Origin: Pontibacter arcticus
GTDB lineage: Bacteria > Bacteroidota > Bacteroidia > Cytophagales > Hymenobacteraceae
Reading direction: 5' to 3'
DNA: 64,000 nucleotides
NCBI RefSeq assembly: GCF_003284895.1
Contig: NZ_QMDV01000003.1
Coordinates: 374,501 to 438,500, forward strand
Shown: positions 1 through 9,016 of the stretch, piece by piece
Layout: the number at the start of each line of letters is the position of its first letter
Position numbering within the stretch: position 1 is the first letter of the stretch
Made by a program: the position numbers and the translations under genes
The notes under the pieces: generated by a model
Seen by the model: the letters and a program-made list of their open reading frames with translations, nothing else
Told to the model about the DNA's origin: nothing
Databases searched by the model: none

Positions 1-134
1 AAGTATAAGGTGTAAGCTGGATTTCATGAGCAGTTAGCAGTTTGGAGTTTAAATATAGCGGTTTTTTATACTCCGATGCTGCCCGTTGCCAAATTTGATC
101 TGATCCGTACTTTTATATTTTACAAAAAGCCTGT

Positions 135-788
135 TTATACTTCTCCGTAAACTTTACTTTGCACCAACCCATTCAGGAAGGTATAACTATACTTTTCGTG
201 GAGGTGCAGCTCGTTAAAATGAATCTGATAATCCGGAAGTTGCCTGGCTTTTACCTCACTTAAAGCACCGAAGAAAGTATACATACCTTTAATTATGGCC
301 CGTTGCCACATCGGAGCTGACGTTTTTACCGGCCAGAAATCAGTGAACAACCAAAAACCGTTTGGCGCCAGCGCATACTTTAAGCGCGTCATTAACTGGT
401 ACAGCCTTTTTTCAGGGAACAGGTCTAGCAGGAAAGGCGTGATGATGATGCCAAATTGCTCGTGTGGCTGCAAGGTTTGTTCGGTGCCCAGCCGGAACGT
501 AACATTTGCCTGATGCGATTGCCCATACTTTTGGAAACGTTGCCGCGCTTTTCGGAGCATTGCCGGCGAGGCTTCCAGGTACAGAATGCTAAGGTTTTTG
601 CGTGTTGCCAGCAGTTGTTTCAGTAGCCAGCCGGTTCCGCCGCCAATCAGTAGTACGCTGCTATGATCGGGAATGTGCGGCAACAAGGCACCCTGCGCAC
701 GCTCCAGGTTGCTGCCAAAAATGAGATGGGCCAGCTGGTCGTAAAAAGCAGCAACCCGATCGAAGCCGCTATCGGTAAGTTTTGGCAA
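135..788 (-). CDS. class I SAM-dependent methyltransferase
   Basis: A 217-aa protein with a Rossmann-type SAM-binding core. The glycine-rich motif GGGTG lies at residues 49-53 and the acidic residue expected at the end of strand beta-2 is in LEAS near residue 72. This is the class I methyltransferase pattern, so it should transfer a methyl group from SAM, but the substrate cannot be read from the sequence. No signal peptide or membrane segment is visible, so it is probably cytoplasmic. It stands alone upstream of pncC with about 100 bp between them. Its last codons are GAA GTA TAA, so its stop lies inside a copy of the dispersed AAGTATAA motif. The family assignment is firm and the specific function is unknown. 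Confidence 0.85.
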   Translation of the reverse strand: MPKLTDSGFDRVAAFYDQLAHLIFGSNLERAQGALLPHIPDHSSVLLIGGGTGWLLKQLLATRKNLSILYLEASPAMLRKARQRFQKYGQSHQANVTFRLGTEQTLQPHEQFGIIITPFLLDLFPEKRLYQLMTRLKYALAPNGFWLFTDFWPVKTSAPMWQRAIIKGMYTFFGALSEVKARQLPDYQIHFNELHLHEKYSYTFLNGLVQSKVYGEV

Positions 789-897
789 GGCAGCGTAGTT
801 TTAAGAGTTCGGATTAAGTAAAATGCACGCAGAAGATTTCGTAAAACATCGCTTGAAAAAGGGTTATACCTGCAAAACGGTGGCTGTAAAGTATAAA

Positions 898-1389
898 TCA
901 GCGCTCATAATGCTCTTCTACGATGCCTTTCAGTTTTAAGAAAATGTAATCGGTTAGCTGCTTACGGATGCTTTCGGTGTTGCCTTTAAAGACTTCCCTG
1001 AACTCTTCGGCTTTGCCATCATATAAAAAGGAAACAAACATGGTACCTACCGGCTTTTCGGATGTTTCGGAACCGCCCGGGCCGGCCAGACCTGTGGTGG
1101 CCACATTGATATCGGCACCCAGCAACTTGTGCAGGCCCATAACCATCTCATTTGTTACCTGCTGCGATTCAGCAGTGTACAGGTCCAGAGTATCTTTTTT
1201 AACGCCCAGTAATTTGCTTTTCACTTCGGGTTGGTATACTACCATACTTCCTTTCAGCACATCGCTGCTGCCTTTGGCCCGCACAAATTCAGAAGCCAGC
1301 ATGCCGGCCGTACAACTTTCGGCAAACGCAACGGTCAGGCCCTTATCTTTCAGTAACATCATCAACTCCGTTAACTCCGACTGGCTCAT
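898..1389 (-). CDS. pncC: CinA C-terminal-domain nicotinamide-nucleotide amidohydrolase (PncC type)
   Basis: A 163-aa protein that matches the stand-alone CinA C-terminal domain. ESCTAG at residues 24-29 carries the conserved serine-containing motif, and TTGLAGPGG near residue 100 is the second family signature. Members deamidate nicotinamide mononucleotide to nicotinate mononucleotide in NAD salvage. The length is normal for the single-domain form, which lacks the N-terminal MoaB-like domain of full CinA. It is encoded with thpR on the same strand, separated by about 40 bp, so the two may be co-transcribed. The start is an ATG. The activity is inferred from the family. Confidence 0.88.
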   Translation of the reverse strand: MSQSELTELMMLLKDKGLTVAFAESCTAGMLASEFVRAKGSSDVLKGSMVVYQPEVKSKLLGVKKDTLDLYTAESQQVTNEMVMGLHKLLGADINVATTGLAGPGGSETSEKPVGTMFVSFLYDGKAEEFREVFKGNTESIRKQLTDYIFLKLKGIVEEHYER

Positions 1390-1431
1390 ATATATTTGGT
1401 TTTAAAATACAGGGTATAAAATCAGACTAAC

Positions 1432-2007
1432 TCATACTTTATTTGCGGGTCCCGGGTTTTGCAGAAGTGGCCACGAATCCAGTATACTGTAAACCGGGTG
1501 TGGAGAGGCCAGCTCAGATTGCCAAAGCGAAACTTCGTTAACAGGCAGCAAAAGCTGTTCAGGAGGCAGGACAGGGGCAAAAGCCGGGATATGTTTTTCT
1601 GATTTCCGGTAGCGGGCCAGTGTAACATGCGGGATGGCTTTTTGCTTTTCGGGTGGTTTGGGTGCAAGTGCAGTGGCCAGGTCATGTTGCAACTGCTCAA
1701 ATAAACGGCTAACGTTAAAACGGGCCCATACCAACCGGGGGGTGCGGGCAGTGGGGCCGGGCTCCAGGCGCTCCAGCGAAAGTATAAAAGCCAGGTGCTG
1801 CTGCGTGATCGTTTTAATTTTTTCGCTGATGCCAGGGAGTTGATCCTGCGATACGTTTCCGATGAAGTATAGCGTCAGGTGCAGGTTAGCTGAAGGTACA
1901 AAACGTATCGCTGGGTGTGTAAAAGCCGTAAGCCTTGTCAGAAGGTTTTGTTTTATGCCTTCCGGGAGTGCTGCCGCCACAAATAACCGGATGCTGTCGT
2001 TTGTCAT
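1432..2007 (-). CDS. thpR: RNA 2',3'-cyclic phosphodiesterase (LigT/ThpR, 2H family)
   Basis: A 191-aa member of the 2H phosphoesterase superfamily. The two catalytic HxTx motifs are both present: HLTL at residues 43-46 and HVTL at residues 127-130. Family members hydrolyse 2',3'-cyclic phosphate ends of RNA and can ligate tRNA halves in vitro. Length and motif spacing are typical. It lies just upstream of pncC on the minus strand. The last codons read AAA GTA TGA, so the stop is inside a variant (AAAGTATGA) of the dispersed motif. Confidence 0.9.
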   Translation of the reverse strand: MTNDSIRLFVAAALPEGIKQNLLTRLTAFTHPAIRFVPSANLHLTLYFIGNVSQDQLPGISEKIKTITQQHLAFILSLERLEPGPTARTPRLVWARFNVSRLFEQLQHDLATALAPKPPEKQKAIPHVTLARYRKSEKHIPAFAPVLPPEQLLLPVNEVSLWQSELASPHPVYSILDSWPLLQNPGPANKV

Positions 2008-2093
2008 AAGTCAGAATAAAAGTATACGTTGCCACGTATAAAACGGAAGCGCCGCAGGCAGGTTAGGCCCATCCATAAACCAGAGATTAAAGT

Positions 2094-2810
2094 ATGATCC
2101 GGAATATATATAAACGAATTTTAGCAGGTTTTACGCTCTTTACACTTGAGTTGCTGCTGGTGTGGGCGCTGTTCCTGGCCTGTGTGATCGGGTTCCTGTA
2201 CCTGGGCCGCGAGGTGTTGCAAGGCGACCCCATTGGCCTGGACGAAGCGGCATTTGCATTTGCTGCCTCCCTGGAAAGCCCTGCCATGAACAGCTTCATC
2301 CGGTTCATTACTTTTTTTGCGTCGCAGCAATTCTTGATTCCGGCTGCGCTTTTGCTGATCGGTTATTTTCTGTTTGTGCGCAAACACCGCTGGTATACGC
2401 TTAAAGTACCGGTGGTAGCGCTGGGCAGCATTACACTTAACGTCGTACTGAAGTATTTTTTTGACCGGCCCAGGCCGCTGATGCCGTTGGTGCATGCATC
2501 CGGCCTGAGTTTTCCGAGTGGCCATTCTATGGTGGCAGCCTCTTTTTATGGTCTGATCATTTACTTGGTCTGGAAACATGTAAAACCTGCGGAGCTACGT
2601 TATTTGCTGGTGCTGTTGCTGGTTATGTTTGTGGCTGTTATCGGCTTCAGTCGTATTTATTTGCGGGTGCATTATGCTACCGATGTGCTGGCAGGTTTTT
2701 CAGCGGGATTTTTATGGGTGGTACTGGGTATCTGGTTTTTACGTAGGCTGGAGCGCTTTTCCCGCAAAGAGGTTTCGCCTGCTTTAACAGATGATCACTA
2801 CAATTATTAA
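2094..2810 (+). CDS. PAP2-family membrane phosphatase
   Basis: A 238-aa integral membrane protein with the three phosphatase motifs of the PAP2/acid phosphatase family in order: K-x6-RP at residues 120-128 (with DRPRP), PSGH at 141-144, and SR-x5-H-x3-D at 186-197. Several hydrophobic helices surround them, including one near residues 14-35 and others close to the catalytic loops. The enzymes remove phosphate from lipid phosphates such as phosphatidate or undecaprenyl pyrophosphate. The substrate cannot be decided here. It is transcribed toward the tRNA-Leu gene and no terminator is visible between them. The ATG start overlaps a motif copy (AAAGTATGA). Confidence 0.9.
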   Translation: MIRNIYKRILAGFTLFTLELLLVWALFLACVIGFLYLGREVLQGDPIGLDEAAFAFAASLESPAMNSFIRFITFFASQQFLIPAALLLIGYFLFVRKHRWYTLKVPVVALGSITLNVVLKYFFDRPRPLMPLVHASGLSFPSGHSMVAASFYGLIIYLVWKHVKPAELRYLLVLLLVMFVAVIGFSRIYLRVHYATDVLAGFSAGFLWVVLGIWFLRRLERFSRKEVSPALTDDHYNY

Positions 2811-2829
2811 TAAATTATTTAGCGACGTA

Positions 2830-2860
2830 CTTGCAGATAATAAAAGATATTATACCTTTG
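2830..2860 (+). promoter_or_regulatory. Bacteroidota-type promoter for tRNA-Leu
   Basis: A -7 box TACCTTTG (2853-2860) matches TAnnTTTG. It is preceded by CTTG at 2830-2833 with exactly 19 bp between, fitting the Bacteroidota consensus TTTG-N19-TAnnTTTG with one mismatch. The mature tRNA begins about 50 bp downstream. Confidence 0.65.
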
Positions 2861-2911
2861 CAATCCCAAACAATGAGGGTTTAAGCGTTTGGGAAACAAG
2901 TACTGCGTTTC

Positions 2912-2993
2912 GCGCACGTGGCGAAATTGGTAGACGTGCAGGTCTCAGAAGCCTGTGCCTTCGGGTGTGGGAGTTCGAGTCTCCCCGTGCGCA
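2912..2993 (+). tRNA. tRNA-Leu (anticodon CAG)
   Basis: An 82-nt class II tRNA. The acceptor arms GCGCACG (2912-2918) and CGTGCGC (2986-2992) pair perfectly, with discriminator A2993. The D-loop contains TTGGTAGA. The anticodon arm CAGGT/GCCTG encloses a seven-base loop with anticodon CAG (reads CUG). A short variable arm (GCC-TTCG-GGT) follows, as expected for leucine. The T-arm GGGAG-TTCGAGT-CTCCC is canonical. CCA is not encoded. Confidence 0.95.
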
Positions 2994-3004
2994 CATTACT
3001 TACA

Positions 3005-3030
3005 AAAAGCCAGTCTACGGACTGGCTTTT
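3005..3030 (+). terminator. intrinsic terminator after tRNA-Leu
   Basis: An 11-bp perfect stem, AAAAGCCAGTC paired with GACTGGCTTTT around a TACG loop, ending in a T-run. It begins 12 bp after the tRNA. Confidence 0.85.
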
Positions 3031-3233
3031 CTGTTTTCAGGCCTTTCCGGACTTTAAAAATTATACGCCAAGTATAAACCAAAAGTAACCACCTTCCTGT
3101 ATCTGCCACATTCCGGCAAGCTTCGATGTTAATTCAGTCTAAAATACTTATCTTGGTAAGCAACTATACTTCCCGGGCGGGGTCACTGCTCCAGGAAGGT
3201 TTGCGTACTCCGTCCATCGAAACTCAGCTTACT

Positions 3234-6092
3234 ATGAAGTTTAAACGCTTGCTTACCCCCGGATTTATACTTGCGCTAAGTATAACCAATGCCTTTGCCC
3301 AGCAACCCGACGATATAGCTGCTGTGCGGCAAAAACTAAAACAGGAACGTGCTGCAACGGTGGCTTCTACTAAACTTACCTCCCCGGAGAAAGCAGATCG
3401 TTTACTTGAGTTAGGAGAGTGGAAGCAGGCCGAAGCGTTGTTAAAATCCACAGCTACACCGCAGGCAAAACTGGCAAAAGCAAAACTGGCTATACTTCAG
3501 AATGAGTTTAAGGAGGCTGAAAAACTGGTACAGGAGGTGCTGAAACAAAGCCCGAAACAGCGCGAAGCATTACTACTGAAAAGTAAACTGCAGATACAAG
3601 CCTGGGAACTTGAGAAAGCCAAAGTCACGGCAAACGGGTTACTGAAAACGAACGCTAAAGACGAAGCAGCGGCGCTGCTGGTAGGTAGAATACTGCTGCT
3701 GCAGAAAAAGTATGACGAAGCGCTTGCCTGGGCGCAACAAGTGCAAAGCTGGAATAAAAACAACGCCGATGCTTACCTGCTGGAGTCGGATGTGCATTTC
3801 TGGAACCAGAAACCTGAACTGGCCGAAAAACCGCTGATCACCAGCCTTACCCTGAACCCTTTTAACCCGGATGCACGCTTTAACTACGGGTATGCCATCT
3901 GGCGGCGCGTGGATGCCACCCAATTAAATGCGATGGCAGCGCAATGGGAACTGGCCCTGGAACTGAATCCGCTGCATTATGTAACACACTGGCATTGGGG
4001 TAACGGCCACACCAATTTAACCTACGCAGATTACGCCCAACCCGAAGATGAACAGGTACGCGAAGCCCTTAAAACTGCTGATAAACTTTTAAGCCAGAAC
4101 AAGATAACCGATGCCTTAGCCACGGCCCAACAAACGCAGCAAAAATACCCAACTTCTGTGTTGCCGGCTATGCTGCGCGGCTCTGCTTATTACATTGCTT
4201 TTGATATGAACCGGCAGATGCGCCTGGATTCGGCACAAGCCATTTTCCGGAACATCCTTGCCAAGAAAAAACATTACGGCCCGGCGCACAACGCCTTGGC
4301 TGCCGTGATCAAACAAAAGCAACTGACTTACCTGCACAACTATGATTCGCTGCAACAAGTGGTTCAGAAAACGGTGATCAAAGACCCGGTTAATTTTGCG
4401 AAAGTGTTTCCGGACGTAACGTATTACCCGGGCAACGAAGTCCAGAAAATGGTATGGTCGCAGCTCTACGAAAGCATTGTATACTTCCCGTTTTTATCGA
4501 AGCAGGAAGAAGTTTTCGTGATTCCGCCGCTGCACATCGACCTGGCCATCGCTATGAAATCGCCTTATTTCAGGGGAGCAACTACTTTTGATAACCGCCA
4601 GTGGATGGATATACGGGGCGTAGGAAGCGGAGCCGCTGCGATTGAGTACGTGGTACGGGGCTCATACCTGGAGCGCAATGTGGTGTTGCATGAATATGTG
4701 CACCAGTTTCATGGGAGTGTGTTTACGGATGCAGAGAACCGTGCCGTACGCCGCCTGTACTACAACGCCATGAAGGAAAACCGCACGCTGGATTATTACT
4801 CTGCCAACAACGAACACGAGTACCTGGCGCAAACCTACCCGGCTTATTTCGAGCCTGTAAAAGTGCATCCGCTCAATCATAAGTCCATCAACACCACCGC
4901 CGACCTTAAAGCCAAAGACCCGGAACTTTATACTTTTCTGGATGAACTCGTGAAACGCCAGCGCGCATATTTAGCTGGCAACAAACAGGCGATGGCCAGC
5001 AACTGGGCAGAAGTATATGTAAACCTTTCGGGGCAGGCGCTCACCAAAAAAGACTTTGCGAAAGCAGCTGTTATGCTCGATACTGCCCTGCTCTGGGATG
5101 CAAAATACCAACCGGCCATGCTGGCGTACAGCGACGTGAAAACCAAAGAAGAAAAGTATGAGGAGGCGATGCAGTGGCTCACCAAAGCAAAAAGTATAAA
5201 CCCGGAGTATGCCCCGATTTACGTAGCCGAAGCCAGCCTTGCGGAAGCTAAGTTTCAGAATGGAAAACTTACCCGGGACGAGGCAATCGCACAGCAGGCG
5301 GCACTTTACAAAAAAGCGCTTGAACTGGAAGACGATCTGTTGGTGCGGGCACAGGTAAGCCAGCGTTTCAGTGCATTTTATACTTCTAATGGCATGGTTC
5401 CGGAAGCAATTGCCATATCAGAAGCTTATTTTAAAGCCGCACCAACTGTATCTACGTACCTCCGCGACCGTCGCGACGATGCCCTTGCTTACGCCAGTTT
5501 CCTGAAAGGTACCACGCAGCAAAATGCACCGGAAGCGGAGCAGGCACTGGCCAAACTGGTTGCCCTGAAACCGCAAAACTATACTATTCGCCAGCAGTAT
5601 GCCGATGTACTGGCAGCGCAGGGCAAGTATAAAGAAGCGCTTGCCACCCTCGAAGAAGCACAGCGCATTCTGGCAGCAGGGAATAACGCGCGGGCAGATT
5701 TCATGGTACGGATGGCAGCCTACCAGCTCACACTCGGAAACAAAGAAGCCGCCAAAGCTACCATTCAGCCCATATTAGACGGAAAAGCAATGCTCAGAGC
5801 AGAACATTATAAATTAGCGCAAGTGTACGCCGGAATAGGAGAACCCATGAAAGCTTCCGCTGAACTGATGAAACTGAAGCCGGTATCTGCAGCCGAAAAA
5901 GGCAATGTGCAACTGGCCCTGGGTACCCTAATGGAAGCAACTGGCGAATGGAAGCAGGCAAAAAAAGCCTATGAAAAAGCGCTGGAAATAAACCCTTACC
6001 AACTCGAAGCACGCCAGAACTTATATAAGCTACTGATGAGCAAAGGCAAAAAGAAAGAGGCCGCCAAGTATAAAGAGCAGGTACAGGCTTAA
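3234..6092 (+). CDS. secreted TPR protein with an embedded HExxH metallopeptidase-like domain
   Basis: From the chosen ATG at 3234 this is a 952-aa protein that begins with a clear signal peptide (hydrophobic run then AFAQ). A longer reading from 3126 would bury that signal. TPR-like helical repeats fill about residues 40-330 and 600-950. A distinct central segment contains HEYVH at about residues 486-490, the zinc-binding HExxH pattern, and NEHEYLAQ about 55 residues later offers a candidate third ligand. This suggests a periplasmic or outer-surface zinc peptidase framed by TPR scaffolds. I do not recognise a named family. The signal peptide carries two copies of the dispersed motif, encoding FIL and SI. 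It is a single-gene unit with a strong terminator. Confidence 0.85.
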   Translation: MKFKRLLTPGFILALSITNAFAQQPDDIAAVRQKLKQERAATVASTKLTSPEKADRLLELGEWKQAEALLKSTATPQAKLAKAKLAILQNEFKEAEKLVQEVLKQSPKQREALLLKSKLQIQAWELEKAKVTANGLLKTNAKDEAAALLVGRILLLQKKYDEALAWAQQVQSWNKNNADAYLLESDVHFWNQKPELAEKPLITSLTLNPFNPDARFNYGYAIWRRVDATQLNAMAAQWELALELNPLHYVTHWHWGNGHTNLTYADYAQPEDEQVREALKTADKLLSQNKITDALATAQQTQQKYPTSVLPAMLRGSAYYIAFDMNRQMRLDSAQAIFRNILAKKKHYGPAHNALAAVIKQKQLTYLHNYDSLQQVVQKTVIKDPVNFAKVFPDVTYYPGNEVQKMVWSQLYESIVYFPFLSKQEEVFVIPPLHIDLAIAMKSPYFRGATTFDNRQWMDIRGVGSGAAAIEYVVRGSYLERNVVLHEYVHQFHGSVFTDAENRAVRRLYYNAMKENRTLDYYSANNEHEYLAQTYPAYFEPVKVHPLNHKSINTTADLKAKDPELYTFLDELVKRQRAYLAGNKQAMASNWAEVYVNLSGQALTKKDFAKAAVMLDTALLWDAKYQPAMLAYSDVKTKEEKYEEAMQWLTKAKSINPEYAPIYVAEASLAEAKFQNGKLTRDEAIAQQAALYKKALELEDDLLVRAQVSQRFSAFYTSNGMVPEAIAISEAYFKAAPTVSTYLRDRRDDALAYASFLKGTTQQNAPEAEQALAKLVALKPQNYTIRQQYADVLAAQGKYKEALATLEEAQRILAAGNNARADFMVRMAAYQLTLGNKEAAKATIQPILDGKAMLRAEHYKLAQVYAGIGEPMKASAELMKLKPVSAAEKGNVQLALGTLMEATGEWKQAKKAYEKALEINPYQLEARQNLYKLLMSKGKKKEAAKYKEQVQA

Positions 6093-6139
6093 ATAAAAAT
6101 GGCAGTTATACTTTAGAAAGGTAGCTGCCATTTTTATTT
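6091..6139 (+). terminator. intrinsic terminator after the TPR metallopeptidase gene
   Basis: A 15-bp perfect stem, AAATAAAAATGGCAG paired with CTGCCATTTTTATTT, starting in the stop codon and ending in a T-rich tract. The loop contains a TTATACTT motif copy, and two more follow directly. Confidence 0.85.
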
Positions 6140-6180
6140 ATACTTATACTTGCGAAGCAAAATCATACTTCAAACCCAAC

Positions 6181-6753
6181 ATGAAACGACATTTTATACT
6201 TCAGTTAGTGGCTTCGCTTTTCCTGCTGAGCTTTTATTCCTGCCAGACGTCTGTTCCTGCTGCAAATAATAATACTACTGACAGCACTCAGGCAGGAACC
6301 ACAACTATTTATGTGGTACGTCACGCTGAAAAAGATACTTCGGACAGCAAAAACCAGGACCCAAATCTATCGGAAGCTGGAAGAAAGCGGGCCAATGCGT
6401 TGCGCGATCTTTACGACCAGGAGGCTATTGCCGCTTTTTATGCCACCAAGTATGTACGTACCAGCCAAACCTTGCAACCACTGGCAGCTGTGAAAAAGAT
6501 GGAGATCAGAACTTATGAAGGACACGACTTTGAAGGTCTGAAACAGCAGATCATGCAAAACCACAAAGGCAAAACGGTTTTTGTAGCCGGGCACTCGAAT
6601 ACCGTTCTATCAATTATTAAAGCATTTGGCGCTACACCACCTCGTGAGGAGATTAGAGATGAGGAGTACAGCTATATTTTTACGATAAAAGTTAGCCCGG
6701 AGAATACAGCCACTGTAGAAGAAGATACATTTGAAGCTGTTGCCAACCAATAA
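6181..6753 (+). CDS. histidine phosphatase family lipoprotein
   Basis: A 190-aa protein with an N-terminal lipoprotein signal. The hydrophobic stretch ends in FYSC, making Cys21 the likely lipidated residue. The mature part has the histidine phosphatase (phosphoglycerate mutase-like) signature RHAEK with catalytic His48, and the second catalytic histidine in AGHSN at residue 138. Members remove phosphate from small or protein substrates. The specific substrate is unknown. It is probably anchored in the envelope. A copy of the dispersed motif encodes FIL in the signal peptide. It converges with the ogt gene about 5 bp downstream. Confidence 0.88.
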   Translation: MKRHFILQLVASLFLLSFYSCQTSVPAANNNTTDSTQAGTTTIYVVRHAEKDTSDSKNQDPNLSEAGRKRANALRDLYDQEAIAAFYATKYVRTSQTLQPLAAVKKMEIRTYEGHDFEGLKQQIMQNHKGKTVFVAGHSNTVLSIIKAFGATPPREEIRDEEYSYIFTIKVSPENTATVEEDTFEAVANQ

Positions 6754-6758
6754 GTAAG

Positions 6759-7268
6759 TTAGAAAATACTAAGCTGCGTTTCCGGTTTCAGGATGCCTTC
6801 GTGGCGGAGCAGCCACTCTTTGCGCCATACTTTGCCAGCATAGCCGGTCAGGCTGCCATCGCTGCCAATAACGCGGTGGCAGGGCACAATAATGCATATT
6901 GGGTTGCGGCCGTTTGCACCGCCAACGGCACGTATCGCTTTCTCGCCGGACGTAGCGCGGGCCACATCCATATAAGACGCGGTTTTGCCAAACGGAATCG
7001 TTTTCAAGTTTTCCCATACCTGCTCCTGAAAGCTAGTACCTTTTGGGTTCAAGGTCAGTTGAAAGTTACGGCGACCGCCTGTAAAATATTCGTTTAGCTG
7101 CAACTGGCAGGCTTTTATACTTTCCGGAAGCTGTGTCTCAGGTGTTGGTTCAGTTATTGGCTGACTTTCTTCCACAAACAACACCGATGTTATACCTAAG
7201 TCAGTCGCTTTAATCTCGATCAGCCCGATCGGGGAAGTATAATGGGCCGTATAAAGTGCTTCTTTCAT
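6759..7268 (-). CDS. ogt: methylated-DNA--[protein]-cysteine S-methyltransferase
   Basis: A 169-aa O6-alkylguanine-DNA alkyltransferase. It directly transfers the alkyl group from O6-alkylguanine to its own cysteine, the suicide acceptor in PCHRV (Cys130 from this start). The upstream RAVGGANGRNP segment is the conserved DNA-binding and active-site region. The reading frame continues upstream to a TTG at 7283, but the ATG at 7268 is the more likely start. The size matches the Ogt type without an Ada N-terminal domain. Its 3' end nearly abuts the convergent phosphatase gene. Confidence 0.93.
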   Translation of the reverse strand: MKEALYTAHYTSPIGLIEIKATDLGITSVLFVEESQPITEPTPETQLPESIKACQLQLNEYFTGGRRNFQLTLNPKGTSFQEQVWENLKTIPFGKTASYMDVARATSGEKAIRAVGGANGRNPICIIVPCHRVIGSDGSLTGYAGKVWRKEWLLRHEGILKPETQLSIF

Positions 7269-7300
7269 AAGTATATCGTACAAATTCCGGGTAAAAATAA

Positions 7301-7744
7301 TTAGTGCTTAAAAACCAGGGTACCGGCCAGCAAATCGTGTAACGACTGTTTTTTGGCTGTAAAAAAAGCGACCAAATACCCAACCAAAAACGTAAGCCCG
7401 GATAACAGGCGGCCAAAATAACGTGCGCTTGCTTTGCCAAAAGAGAGGCGCTGCCCTTGCATATCGGTTACAAAAAGGCCCATTACTTGTTTGCCAAAAG
7501 TGGCCTGGTATGTAGAGCTTTCCATGAAAGAATAGTAGACCCACCCCAAAACCATACTGGTTAAGTTTAATTGCAGGCGCGTTTCCGGATCATCCATGTT
7601 GGGCATTTTCATGCCGAGCAGCAGCATAATAACCAACGTAACAAGGGCCATCAATATGCTATCGAGCAGCATGGCTATAAAACGTGCCCAAATCTGGGCG
7701 TAAGGGTGGGTAAGGGGGTTACTGTTTTCGGGTATCAAAAGCAA
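7301..7744 (-). CDS. RDD-family membrane protein
   Basis: A protein of about 147 aa. It starts with a cytoplasmic segment leading to ARFIAMLLDSI, the RDD-family signature region (Arg then Asp in helix 1). At least two to three transmembrane helices follow, near residues 22-46, 56-75 and 118-136. RDD proteins are small membrane proteins of mostly unknown role, some linked to transport. The only in-frame early start codons are TTG (at 7744 and 7738), with no ATG before residue 24, so the exact start is uncertain. It sits directly upstream of ogt on the same strand. Confidence 0.75.
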   Translation of the reverse strand: MLLIPENSNPLTHPYAQIWARFIAMLLDSILMALVTLVIMLLLGMKMPNMDDPETRLQLNLTSMVLGWVYYSFMESSTYQATFGKQVMGLFVTDMQGQRLSFGKASARYFGRLLSGLTFLVGYLVAFFTAKKQSLHDLLAGTLVFKH

Positions 7745-8020
7745 AAAGAGTTTTAGAACATGCTTAAATTTTATTTTTGCAGGCGAAAGTTGAACAGAAG
7801 AGGCTCCGGCAAAACAGTTTCAGCACTTCATAGCAGTGCTATGAGACGGAAAAGTATGAAGTCAGGTTCTTCTATGAGCAGCTTGCAACACAAAGTATAA
7901 ATTATAATCGTGCTCTCGAGTAAAAGTTAAATCCGGTGGTATAAATATCGGAATAAAAAGGCAATAATAAAGCCGCTCTTTCCGGATTACAGTAGCGCTG
8001 CTGCTTACGCAGGCTCTGTT

Positions 8021-9016
8021 TTATACTTTGGATTTCGTGGCGGGTTTATACTTGGTTACCTTGTTTTTGATCGGATCCAGGCTCATCAGATACTTGTAAA
8101 TTGCTTTCAGATCATCTTCGTGCATACCGGCATACATGCTCCACGGCATTACAGAATTAAAATCATCAGGGCCCATACCAGCTAACTTGGCAGGGTCGGC
8201 ATAGGATTTAAATTTGCTGATGAATTCTTCTTCGGTCCAGTTTCCGATGCCGGTATCGCGGTGCGGTGTGATGTTGGAAGATTGCAGTGTAGCGCCGCTT
8301 GGTAACGTAAACTCAAAGCCGCCTGCCAGCATTTTTTCTTCCAGTAGTTTACCGTTTTTTTGAGGCGTATGGCAGTCGGCGCAGGCAGCTATCGTGAGCA
8401 GGTATTTGCCTTTATCCAGTTCGTCGTCCAGTACAGGTTCCATGTTTTGGGGCGTAGCGGGCATCGCACGAAGTATAATATTCTGGGGGAAATCTGCTTT
8501 TGAAGCAGGTACTTTATGCTTTACAGGCGTAAGCGTCCGGATATAAGAGATAATAGCGTATACATCCTCTTCCGACATCTGGCTGTAGGCTTTGTAAGGC
8601 ATTACCGGGAAAAGTGGCTCACCTTCCCGGTTTACACCGGCTGTTATCGCCCTGAAAATTTCCCCGTCGGTCCAGTTGCCGATGCCTGTCTCTTTATCAT
8701 TGGTGATGTTCTTTGCATAAAATACACCCGGAAAGCCCAGGTTGTGGTCAAACTTATCGCCGCCACGGCCTTCGGTTCCGGGAAGTGCCGGCCCTGAAAA
8801 ACGGCTCCAGTCTCGGGTAGCGTGGCAATTGACGCAGGCGCTTACGTGGTTGGCTAAATACTCGCCTCGTTTAACAAGGGCAGGTGTTTTAGCGATGCGG
8901 ATGACCGGCGCAGCGGCTACATCAGGAAGGGCGTAGCGGAAGTACAGGAAACCAGCAGCAGTAATGGTAAGCAAAACTACCAGCAGGATGCCGGCAGCTT
9001 TTAACAATTTTTTCAT
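8021..9016 (-). CDS. diheme c-type cytochrome
   Basis: A 331-aa protein anchored or exported by an N-terminal hydrophobic segment (about residues 4-25). It has two CxxCH haem-binding sites: CVNCH near residue 60 and CADCH near residue 212. Each half resembles a class I cytochrome c domain of the type found in alcohol-dehydrogenase cytochrome subunits. It should carry electrons in the periplasm, but no partner dehydrogenase is encoded nearby. The frame runs to a TTG at 9022, and the ATG at 9016 is preferred. The gene ends AAA GTA TAA, with the stop inside the dispersed motif. Confidence 0.9.
   Translation of the reverse strand: MKKLLKAAGILLVVLLTITAAGFLYFRYALPDVAAAPVIRIAKTPALVKRGEYLANHVSACVNCHATRDWSRFSGPALPGTEGRGGDKFDHNLGFPGVFYAKNITNDKETGIGNWTDGEIFRAITAGVNREGEPLFPVMPYKAYSQMSEEDVYAIISYIRTLTPVKHKVPASKADFPQNIILRAMPATPQNMEPVLDDELDKGKYLLTIAACADCHTPQKNGKLLEEKMLAGGFEFTLPSGATLQSSNITPHRDTGIGNWTEEEFISKFKSYADPAKLAGMGPDDFNSVMPWSMYAGMHEDDLKAIYKYLMSLDPIKNKVTKYKPATKSKV

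Noticed and set aside
2791..3057. Open frame overlapping the tRNA-Leu region
   Set aside because: It runs straight through a perfect tRNA and its terminator, and the translation has no family resemblance.
7829..7843. CATAGCAGTGCTATG palindrome as an operator
   Set aside because: It is short, lies in an unremarkable intergenic gap, and has no promoter with it.
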